DNA of 34,365 nucleotides from Branchiostoma floridae (taxonomy: Eukaryota; Chordata; Leptocardii; Amphioxiformes; Branchiostomatidae). Each line of letters begins with the position of its first letter. Position 1 is the first letter of the stretch. Shown here piece after piece: positions 1-11,100 of this stretch. The stretch covers positions 9,594,736 through 9,629,100 of the forward strand of contig NC_049980.1 of assembly GCF_000003815.2 (NCBI RefSeq). Reading direction: 5' to 3'. The position numbers were made by a program, and so were the translations under genes. The notes under the pieces are model-generated. The model had not been told where the DNA came from. It was given only the letters and a program-made list of their open reading frames with translations, and did no database searches.

Positions 1-158
<158 letters not shown>

Positions 159-188
159 CAGACCACATAATAACAATTGCTGCATACG

Positions 189-191
<3 letters not shown>

Positions 192-248
<57 letters not shown>
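192..248. repeat. (TA)n microsatellite, second tract
   Basis: Second TA run, ending in the same tatatacagac as the first tract. The two tracts with their shared 3' flank look like a local duplication of one microsatellite edge. The short ORF that reads through it (alternating Ile/Tyr) is not a gene. Confidence 0.95.
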
Positions 249-252
<4 letters not shown>

Positions 253-454
253 CGGAAACTCATAAACCAGCACATGTTTGCCCTACCCCCACTCCCCCTC
301 CCTGTTCACCCGAAATAGGGTTGAAAGTGAAAAAGTTAGGTGGACCGCGAGCTAAAATATGTTGAAAGCTCCTTTGCCTTAGTGAGAGTAAAGGAGGAAT
401 TTGGTGGACAAGTACCAGCTTACCAGGCTAATTACAAATCAACCTTCGGATTTA

Positions 455-600
455 TCTGAACGACTTCATTGTTACCTTCGCCAAGAAGGTTCAAATGTTT
501 TCGTCCCTTGGGATATGTGTCTGTCACCGTGCACGATAACTCAAGAACGCCTGGATGTCGGACTGTCTTGATTTTTGGTATGTTGGTAGTGTGTTGGTGA
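455..600. repeat. dispersed repeat of the 'ttaccttcgccaagaaggtt' type
   Basis: The stretch starting ttgttaccttcgccaagaag, followed by a gttttcg tract and then 'aacgcctggatg' and 'gatttttggtatgttgg', resembles a short non-coding repeat I associate with invertebrate deuterostome genomes. The family assignment is from memory and inference. There is no coding content. It lies directly upstream of the LINE-like 3' end. Confidence 0.45.
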
Positions 601-1012
601 GACCTCGAAGTGACTACGGTGGCTTGTGTTAAACCCTATCGACCAGAGAGTTTGTCCATTCTGTCCAGAGTCAATTGGTTTATGGTTGTATGTCCCAAAT
701 ATTCTGATATACGCAATTCTCTATACAGAAGGCTGTCATTTTATACACAAGGATTTATCTCAATGGACCTGAAGTGCAAATTCAAATACATCATGACATG
801 TGACAATCCCTGCATGGCAGATATAGGAAAATATGTCAAAGAAGGTTTAGACATTAGAAATTCCTCAAATGATTGTAAAAAGCCTCCAATGTATGTAAGA
901 AACTTATCTCATACTCCTGTATTAGTTATATTATAGTAGATGTACCTTAAGTTAGCTGTAGAACTGTATTGTTGTACAATTGTTGTGCAATAAAGTTATC
1001 TTATCTTGATAC
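601..1012 (+). mobile_element. 3' end of a LINE-like non-LTR retrotransposon (5'-truncated)
   Basis: An open frame ending at 936 has a C-terminus reminiscent of LINE reverse-transcriptase ORF2 tails: a CPKYSDIRN motif at 688-714, then KFKYIMTCDNP and a K-Y-V-K segment. This is the 'CP.Y...R' plus 'F..IM.' tail common in RT-type elements. A short 3' UTR follows, with an AATAAA at 989-994 and a terminal run of 'ttatc' repeats (995-1010), which is typical of LINE tails. No RT catalytic domain is present, so this is a dead 5'-truncated copy. Family not identified. Confidence 0.5.
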
Positions 1013-1971
1013 TGTAGCGGAACCTAGCGGAAACCTTAGATATCTTGTGCTCTGGACAAGCTATGGCCACGACATTTTGGTTGGTAGATAGCTTTTGTTT
1101 AGATTTATGTGTACTATTGTTGATGTTCTGGTTGGTCGGTATGCGGTGTCTGACTCAATTCAATGCAATAACGATTTTGCAAAGGCATTGTATCCCTACT
1201 ATATGATATTGAGAAGAATGTGGCAGTGTATTAGTTTAACACCTCATGACTTTGGTATTTCATGTAGATACCAAACAATGTCGTCGCGAATCTGGACGCA
1301 TTTCACACTACAGAACAAAGCTTTTATAAAACAACGAATCAACCGAAAATAAACCGAATGGTTGACTTATGTATGTTTTTTTTCTCTGAAAAAGTTTGTA
1401 CCACCCGGAGAGGTGAACGAGCTATCCGATTCACGACAAGAATGGAAAATGGGAAAATAACCGTTTGTAAGATTCTCATTGTCCCGGGTTCTAAGATAAA
1501 GCCGAGATATCAATAGTAAAAATGTGTACTAAAAATACGTGTAAATAATATAGTATCATCTTCAAACTTTAATTAACAATTTGGCAATGTACGTACGTTC
1601 CAGAAACCAACGAATCAGGATTTTGCACGGAAAAGATTGAATATATATTGAATACAGGATCCCACCCATATGCCTTTCTTGTTTCTTGTGTCTTGCTACA
1701 AAGACTTCGGTCTCTTTCCTCAAATGAATGATATATCATTAGAAGTGTAGTAAAAACAGAAAAACAATATTCATAGGCACAAAAAAATTTCAAGTTGTGT
1801 GTGTGTTTTGTCTTTTAAATCATAGATCTTCCATCATATTCCAAGTAAAAAATCAAATTGTACGGATCGTACAGTTTACATTTACCTTTACCATTAAACT
1901 AGCGTTCTCCTTCAAAATTGTCACGGCCAAAACATACATTTGAAATAATCAAGATATTTTACAATTCCCAG
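1013..1971. other. no gene seen; presumed intron or 5' flank of the chimeric receptor gene
   Basis: About 960 bases of AT-rich sequence with only short unconvincing ORFs. No signal-peptide exon ending in phase 1 could be found. The receptor gene's start therefore probably lies upstream of the window or in an exon too short to recognise. Confidence 0.5.
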
Positions 1972-2193
1972 ACTGTAACCCGACGTACCTGAACGGCTCT
2001 ACGGGGACATTCTCCAGCCCGAACTACCCCAACAAGGAGTACCCCCGGGACCTGGACTGCACCTGGACCATCACCGTGCACATCGAGAAGAAGATAAAAG
2101 TGACGTTTGACGTCTTCGATGTCGAGTATCACGACAACTGCGCGTACGACCACGTCATTCTGGAAGAAAATGGAGAACCAATCAGCTTACCGG
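1972..2193 (+). CDS. exon: first part of CUB domain 1
   Basis: The acceptor is 'acaattcccag' and the donor is G|gtatgt; phase is 1 in and 1 out. It encodes CNPTYLNGSTGTFSSPNYPN, then the DCTW motif, a VEYH glutamate and C-x-YD. That gives three of the four CUB cysteines and the Glu and Asp typical of calcium-binding CUB domains. It is the first exon recognised in the window. Confidence 0.88.
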
Positions 2194-5100
2194 GTATGTC
2201 ACTGTCATTGCTAAATCTTAGCCTCCTCCTCAGACTTCTACCGTACCGTAGCATTTATTTCTGTCCGGGGAGCGTGCGGATTTGAGATTTTTAACATTGG
2301 CAAAGGTTTTCTATGCTGAGAAATGCAAGCGGCAAAACTCCATCTCCCAGCATAGAGAGCCTTAGCCCATGTTCAAAATTGCGAATCATCGCTCCCCGCT
2401 AAAAAGAAAAGCCGCCTTTCCAGAAGTCTACGAAAGAGGCGAGCTAAATCTATCTTTGTCGAATTAAATAAATAATACTTGCTTTTGAAAAATTGAAGTT
2501 CGTCTCCTGCTGTTTCTATGTGGACATAAAGAAAACTGTGCAAAGTAGAAAGCCCGACAAAAACGAAGAGACACAAGTGAAAAACTTGGAGAGTAGCTTA
2601 ACCCCCTCCCACGCCTGTTTATTACCTGCATGTATGCAGGTATGGTTTTCACGGGCGTGGGAAAATTTGGAAGCTGGGGATTTAGGGCGCTGTATCTCGA
2701 GAACGGATGGTGCGAGCACGACAATTTTTGGTACGTGGGTTGGGGGTGGTGGCCTGACACTCAGGTTTGATTTTGGGCCTCCTGGCGTTTGAAGTTGACA
2801 TTGCAGGTGGCATTTTTGGTGTTTTGGGGGCATTTTTGGCGCTGTGTGTCCGGAACGATACGCGTGATTGCAACGATTTTTGGTGCATGGGTGGGGGGTT
2901 GTTGCCTGTTGCCTAGGATTGACTTTGGCCTTGCCGCGTTTGAACTTGACCCGGCAGGTCGAATTTTGTGCCCGGGAGGGGTATTTCCGGAGTTATATCT
3001 TCTGAACGGTTGGTGCTGGCGCGATGATATTTGGCACATGTGTCGGCGATGGGTGAATAATTCTCAATTTTGATTTTGGCGCCCTTGGTGCTTGAACTTG
3101 ACATTTTAGGTTACCTTTTGTGCGGGCACGGGGCGTGCGCTGTATCTCCGGAACGCAAGGTGCCATTGTGTTGCTATTTGGTACGTGAGTTGTTGGTGAT
3201 GTCCTGGTGGTGAGGTTTGATTTTGGGCCTCCTAGTGCTTGAACTTGATACTGTATAGGTTGACCCTGTTTTGGTGTGGTTGGGGCATCCCCCCAATATC
3301 TGCTTGGTTGCTGACGGTTGGGTTGGGTAGAACCATCATCTGTTTTGGTTGATTGAGAGGTCTTTAAGTTTACACCTAGAACCATCATCTGTCCTGGGCC
3401 ACCTTCAATGTATCAGGTTACTTTGTATCAACAGTGTCTGACCTGCCAGATGATATACTTAGTCTAGTATCTGTTGCTGTATTTGTTAGGTACAGTTTGA
3501 GTTTGCTTCTTAGTCCGAGTTTGTGGTGTTTTGAGAGCTGTGTAGTACTGGGTTTAATGTTCTGGTATAAGTTCCTTTACCCTGTTTGGCAATCAGCAGA
3601 AGATACAACTTTCTAAAGTGGAGGAGAAATGTATAGAGCTTGAGTGTAAGACAAAGGTATGTGTATGATTTTTCCTGTTTCTTGTTGTTTCTTTGGGGAT
3701 GCCATTTCCGTATTGTATGCAGGTAATTTGTAGTTTGGGGCTAGTCATATTTGCTTGATTTTTGGGCCTGCTTAATCTATAGTACGGGCAAGGTTAAGTG
3801 GTAGAGGCTTTGTTTTGTTTTAAATTTGGTATCGTTTGTTGCATTTTGTCACTGCAAAAATATGATGAAATTGTTTCCTCCTCTAAGCAGCTGCTCATTG
3901 ATTTGGGGGGATGTTTGCTGGGTGTTCACTCTGACTACGACAGCTTTCTGAACTTTTTAAAGTTGCCAGCAGCTTGCCATTTATGAATGGGATTGACAAG
4001 GACATTTTGAGTAGTAAATTCTGCTGTAAAATTTGGCTTAGGTACTTCAGGAGATTTAGGTTTTAGTTGGACGGATTGAACAAAATATCATACCACCCTA
4101 ATGCTGCTGGATGGGGCCTACCACTATTCATATTGTCTATGGAACTACTGTAAAAATATAATTTTTCAAATTATGCAAATAACCTTCCAGTGTCAAGTGA
4201 TATAACACTCCAGAAATAAATCTTTAATGAATATCATTGGTACAATAAGGAGATTTAGCAGCTGCATTAGGTCAGTACATTGAAATAGGAAGATATCAGT
4301 ACTGAATATATCATATGTGACAGAACAACTACATGGGCCATCTGACACTGAGACCAAAAAAGGTAGGAAAAGTCGTCTCAATAACTTTAAGGTACTGTGG
4401 TTGGTTACATGCTTAAGAAATCCAAAATAATTAATGTTCATCCATGCCCAAACTTACACATTCTGAAAATGGAATTTCAGACTTTTGCATGGTGCACAAC
4501 CAACACGGTAAAAATATGCAACCAGGGACGAAAAGGAAAAAAAATACACAATAGGTCTATAGACACCTAATACATTTCATGCAGGCCTGAGGTCTACGAA
4601 CTCTTGTTATCTTTCTTTGATCACTGTGACATACATTATTGTAGCCTTGAAATGAAATGAGGTCTTGTTGCAGGAAGAGATGATGTGAACTGTATATTTT
4701 GTGACCTTGTATTAACAACAGTCAAGCCAACACTGAAAGTGGGGACGTTTTAGTATGTTGTTTCAATCCTTATTGCGCTCATATGTACAATTTATTCAAG
4801 TAAGATGAGGTGCTATATGTAGTTGGCATTCCACGTCAATGACAAGGTCCGCCTTTCCATAAAACAGCATATTCATCATTGTATATGCACGCAACGACAC
4901 CTTTGGTCTCTACGATTGTACGAATCTTTTTCTTTTTCAGTAACAAAATTGTTGGCAAAAATTCGTGATAAGAATCAGTCACCGCCTTACCACACAAAGT
5001 ATGTTTTCTAGATTTGGGACCTACGGAAATAGATGGTGAACCCGAAGATTATCCCGATGTAGATTTGGTCAAAAGGACTCAAGATGGTGGTAAGTAAATA

Positions 5101-8100
5101 AAAAAACAACTTCTCACTAAATTGCAAAAACACAACAGTCGGCATTTTAGAGATACGGACAAGACGACATACATGGTTGAACATACGAAGGACTCTCGCC
5201 CTGGATGCTAACAATGATTCACCTTTATCCGCAGGGTAACCTATATTCGCTGTTTTTAGAAAACAAGGTCATTATATTAGCGATTTCTAGTTCACGAACG
5301 GTGGTTTCAAACAGCAGTTTGAAACCACCGTCCGTCTACGATCCTTAACCCTGTTTTCTTTAAAACAACGAATATAGGTTACCCCGCGGTTAGCGTTAAA
5401 GTGGTGTTTATGTACGAAAACGTTTGTTTCAAAATGAATGATGAAAAATTGTTTTCACACTGAAGTGCTACTTAAAGCAAAAATAATCGGTAGAATTTCA
5501 TATACATGTGTGACAAAAGTAGATTACATCCTATCATATTACAATATCAAAGTAGCTGTTTTCGTTATTTTTGCTGTAGAATGGATATCTCGAGTTGCTA
5601 ACATCATTTTGTGCTAAATTTCCCTTTCCAAGGAAAGTTCTGCGGTACGCTACCTGGCGACACGACAATGAGGGGGAACTACACGTCTGTGAGCAACGTC
5701 ATGACCGTGAGGTTTAGGTCCGACACTTGGGTCTCCAAAACGGGATTCAGCGCAACCTACTCCGCCATAGACAAAGGTATATTTTCATCACTCTCCGAGC
5801 ACAGCTTAGGCTTCAGTTGTTTTTTGACGTTTTTGTTTTTGTCTATTCTGTACCGTTTTCTTTATGTCCCGCGACCGTTTGGGTGCAAGACTTAAAGAGA
5901 ACGGTACAAAATAGAAGGCACGATAAAAACGCCAAAAAACAGCCGGAGCCCAACCTCTTCTTGGAGAGAATATTTTCATGTGTTGTCATTCTTGACCACC
6001 CGCGCACGTACTAGTACGCAACACCCGGTGCGCCGTTATATCCGTTGAAAATGTTTAGCTTAAACTTTTAGGTCTCAGATAGATGTTTAATTAAGCTTCT
6101 ATCTCACCGAAGCTGTGTCCTAAATTGGATTTATATGCCACCCTTGAATTTATCATGGGAATATCCAACAAAATGTACAAGTATGACTAAAAAGTGTGTT
6201 CCGTATCGCCTTCGGTCCCGGCCCTCCCGCGGGTCGGATCAACCGCCGGCCGAACATATACGCAATTGTGGAATAAACGACAAGGACTATTCTCTTTACG
6301 CATTGTTTAGTTTTTGTCTTTGAAATCATACTTTTCGGTCCCGAAAGTTGCCCGGCCGGGCCCCAGTTTGGAAATGTGACGTATACATAGGTCTAACACA
6401 AACTATGCTTGTCCCTTGCCTGTCCAGTGCCGGCGGTCTGCACGAACGTGGAGAAGCTGTGTGACGACCTGCTGGGGTGTGTCGCTCTTGCCAAGATCTG
6501 CGACGGCTCCGATGATTGCCAGGATAAGAGCGACGAGAGAAATTGTGGTAAGATATTTTAGATAAATTTATTTGTTGATCGGAGTGTTCATCGATATCGG
6601 CATTTCCGACAATGCTGCATTGGGTTTGAGTCAAGACGTCGCAAATGTATTGCCATTGCGATATCTAACGCGGTTATTAATCATCTGTTTAAAATTAGGC
6701 CGGACGATATGATATATGATATCGGTATACAGAGTACAGATTCCGCTATTCGCTATTCTGTACTTTTATACTGTAACACGGAAAATGTTCGGGGGGATCC
6801 GATTTCGTGGTAAGGCGAAAATGCTGTACTCGCTACTGTAGTTTTCAAGTTCGCAGTTGAAGTGGCCTTGTGTGGTTGGTTCTACTGCATAAAGGTTCGG
6901 TGGTTGTTCGCGGCGGTTTTCAGTTTGCGGTGAAGCGGTCAGTGAGAAATCAGCGAAGATAAAACCAACGCACTTTCGAAAAAAAGTTGCAAGTCTACCT
7001 ACATTCAGTGAAAAGTAAACATAAATTTTATTCAGGGCCCTCTTCTTTTTGTTTTCTCTGAAGAATGCGTTGAGATTCCTACAGAGCTGGGCATCTGCAA
7101 GGGTGCCATCGACTACGGCAACATGGTCTACCCTAACCTGTATGGGCACCAGAACAAGATGGCTCTCCTGGACTCCGACACCTTCGCCGAGCTGCAGTCC
7201 ATCCAGAACAACACGTGTCACGCGGACGTGTTCGCCATGGTCTGCTCCATGCTTGCTCCCAAGTGCGTGGAGGAAGTGGGGACAGGCAACGCCAGGAGGG
7301 GCGAGATCAAACCACCGTGCAGGTGCGTCACACTCTCAGACTGAGTCGTATGTTCTAAGAAATAGTGCGGGACGACACGTCTTCATCGTGATATCTTGCC
7401 ATGCTAGTACTGCAGCCAACTCAGGGCTGCTTGGTTTGCTTCTAGCCTCCACCCAGTCTTCCTACGAGGGTGCGGGGATCGTGAATTTCGGTAAAAAAAA
7501 TTGGGAAATTTTCCAGAGGTGTCGGTCCACGCTAAGGTTCATGTTTCTCCTCTGACTGGGCGGCCGGCCAACTCCTCTTGTAGCAAAACTACCCTGGCAA
7601 ATTATTCTCTCTTTTATAACAGCCAGCGTAGTCAGTCTGGTAGCGGGTAGGTTGTTTCGTCTAGGTCTTGATTGGTGTAATTTGGACTCAGGCCGCACTC
7701 ATGGGGAATGTGTCCCACTGTTTGATTGCCACTTTGACATGATTGGGTTCTTTAGATGACAGTTACAACAACTGAGGGGTGTATTCTATAGTACAGGGTT
7801 GTAGTGAATCCTTGCGAACTTGAAGTTGATTGTTGTGCTGTATGTAGGACGTGGTGCCCAGAGATCAGCACCAGCTGTGCGGATGCGAACCTGTTTCCTG
7901 ATGAGATCTGTGGGACCCTGCCGTTCTCTGCAGACTGCTTCATCAACCGCGCTGATGACGTCACCAGCCCCCCACAGTCACCAACAGGACAAGGCGGTAC
8001 GTAACCAAACATTAACAACTTTTCATGTGCCTTTACATTGCGGAAGCCATAGTTATTGTATTCTTAATGGGCTACTTGTAATAGGGAGGGCTTTGTTTTT

Positions 8101-11100
8101 TTTCCCCGTGCTACGTCACCTTACTGACGACAGTAAGCGCTACTATTATTAAGATTTGGGAGGGTGCTAGCCCGTCATTCAACCATGCGCAGGTAATGTT
8201 TCTAGAGACGGGTGAGTTTCTAGAGACGGGTGAGTTTCCAGAGACGGGTGAGTTTCTAGAGACGGGTGAGTTTCTAGAGACGGGTGAGTTTCCAGAGACG
8301 GGTGAGTTTCTAGAGACGGGTGAGTTTCTAGAGACCGGTGAGTTTCTAGAGACGGGTGAGTTTCTAGAGACGGGTGAGTTTCTAGAGACGGGTGGAGGTA
8401 AGATTCAGGCAACGTTACCAGATGGTCACTCTTCACAGTTTCTGTCTTCCTTGCTGTCAACAGGCGGCTGTGGAGGCCTCCTGCCTCCCAATACGGGAAC
8501 CTTCAGTACGCCAAACTTCGGGAGTGGACACTACAGCGTCAACACCGACTGTGTCTGGTCCCTCCGCGTGAACCCTGGCTTAGTCCCACGGATCACCTTC
8601 AACACCTTCAAGCTGGAGGCGGGGCCCTCTCCCGGGGACTGTCCGTTTGACTACGTCAGGGTCTTTGACGGAGAATGGCCGGGCGGGAAGTTCAAAAGCG
8701 CCACGAGTACGTCATCGACAAATTTCTAGACACTTAAGTTAGCACAGGGCAATTGATAGTCTTCTTTATTTTTGGTTGTTTAGTCATGTACTCTGTGTAC
8801 ACCACACCATATACACATGATCAAGTAGATATGTATATTGATTTCTACGCTTTACCTGTGCGTTTGATGTATTTTGCATTTACGAGTACATACTAAATTT
8901 TATATTTGACCATTCGGGTTTGGTTCGTTGTTAAGGCCATATTTCCACTAGACGGCGACCAGAATTGAACCCTTTATTTCATAATTGGAATGTCATATAT
9001 GATTCTTTTAAACGACGGGTTAACAGAACAAAACAAACAAAATGGAAAAAAAAAACACAGATTATTTCTTGATCTACGTGAATGACAATGTTTGGTCGCC
9101 CTGGGCCTGCGGCCGCATTCAGAGTCAGTGGAAAACAACCATTATACTATGACTGCAGATGGTTATGCACGGCAATCCCTCTTGTTTATTGGTTTCAGTT
9201 TAGTTAACACATTGCTTAAGGTTTCCTTATTATTGTTTTCTGTGCATCTTTTGCAGTTAATCAGTTCTTTTATTGTTATTTCAGTGAGTAATCACGGTAA
9301 AACCGAAGGTAAAACATTCCATGCAACTTTTCGTTCTGACATAAGCACTGGAAATCCACCATATGTTTGACGTGTGTGTGTGTTATGTCACTAATAACAG
9401 TTTACTTTCCCTGCTTAATCTTTCACCACCTCTGTCTGATGAACATACTATTCGACTAGTTCTCCTTTGACACATCTATCTAACATAACTTACAATCCAC
9501 CTTATGTTTGTGTGTTATGTCACTAATAATATTTTGATTTTTGCTGCTTAATCTTTCACCATCTCTTTAAATCTGATAAATATGCTCTTCGGCTAATATT
9601 TCTTTGACACTTCTATCTAACATGACTCAGTCGCGTGATCTCCTACCTTGGGTCGCAAACACTAAAATCACACGAGTCGTCGTGCTAGTAACCCTACGTT
9701 TGTTCATGAATCCATTATTTCATAATAGAATCATGAACGAATGTATGCAGGCCTCAGAATTAACTGACAACCTTTACCTCGGTGCAGATAAGTTGTGTGG
9801 TGAGGTCCCGCCCGGAACCAACGTGACAACTGACAGCTACATCCTGACCATCATCTTCTCCAGTGACAAGGGAGGGACCGAGGAGGGCTTCCTTGCCTCC
9901 TACACCACCGATGACCGAGGTTCGTAACTGAGGTCACCAAGAGTCTGACTTCATTACCCAAATGTCCGACTATACGAGACTAGATTTTGTCAAGGAAGGA
10001 ATCAATCGCTTTCGTTTCTTGCCAAAGACTTCTGTCGCACAGTACTTCTTAGGAGTTCGAAACGTTGTCATACTAACACTTATCATCTACTAATTATGAT
10101 ACAATAAATTACACGTTGAACTTCAATTGATAACATCATTTAACAACAGTACATAGTGAAATGTTAATTTGAATGATCATTTGCTGGTTTTCGGACAATA
10201 AATCACACAATTAACATCAACAACATGATTTATAATCAACCAATAGCATCGTTTAGCAATATTATACCATATACATAAGTCACATGTAACATATTTGTCG
10301 CCTGAAATGTGCAGGTACCCTGACGTGTGGTGTCGGTGAGAAGTTGTGCGGGGACGGCGCCTTGTGTGTGTCCATGGCCCGCCGCTGTGACGGCAGGTTC
10401 GACTGTTGGGATAAAAGTGACGAGAGGGACTGCGGTAAGGAGTTGTTGTTGTTGTTGTTGTTGATACTTCCACTTCCTTCATTTACAATAGGCGTTTCTG
10501 TCATAAGCTACGCTGTGTCTGTGGACTATAAATTGCTCAGCCTAAAAAGAGGTCAATGTTAACTCCACCGTAAGAAGGCTATTACTCAATTTTCATCACG
10601 AAAGTACCTATAAAATGTATCGTTATGGGAAGTTTGTTATTACTGTCACAATAACAAATCTAAAAGCCCTTTTTTTCATTGCCACCAAACAACCATCAAG
10701 TATGCATAACCAATTTGACACAGGTGGCTTTGACAATAAAGTGAACACGATGAATGGAAATGTCCGCAGCATCTTTCTAAATATTGACCATTGTTTGTTT
10801 ATATCTGTATACATTGTATGTACACATTGTGACTTTCCACAACACAAACGTGATGCATTCTTTACTGCAAATCTTGTGGGTTGAAGTAAAAGAGAATAAG
10901 TAACCAACCTTTAATATGAACACATGCAAATTGCAAGAAAGTCATGTATTACGTTTACGTCAGTTGAGTATATACGAAAAGTAATGACATGCGCTCTGCC
11001 ATGTTTCCTGCTATATTGGCTAACGTCACATTTCCAAACCGGGGCCCGGCCGGGTTGTTTGTGGAAACGAGAAATAGAAATGTATACGTAACTAGTTGGT

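Noticed and set aside
177-365. Small ORF with alternating Ile and Tyr
   Set aside because: It is a translation of the (TA)n microsatellite.
1095-1352. 85-codon ORF upstream of CUB1
   Set aside because: It has no signal peptide, domain or suitable phase-1 donor, so it does not supply the missing 5' end of the receptor gene.
2464-3388. Several overlapping ORFs on both strands
   Set aside because: They are all shadows of the diverged 150-bp tandem repeat, with low-complexity Pro/Thr/Gln composition and no domain.
8198-8395. CRISPR-like direct repeats
   Set aside because: The units are head-to-tail without spacers, and the genome is plainly animal.
8196-8729. A 177-codon ORF running through the 18-bp minisatellite into CUB2
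   Set aside because: A strong acceptor at 8463 in the correct phase starts the CUB2 exon. The repeat stays open only because 18 is a multiple of 3.
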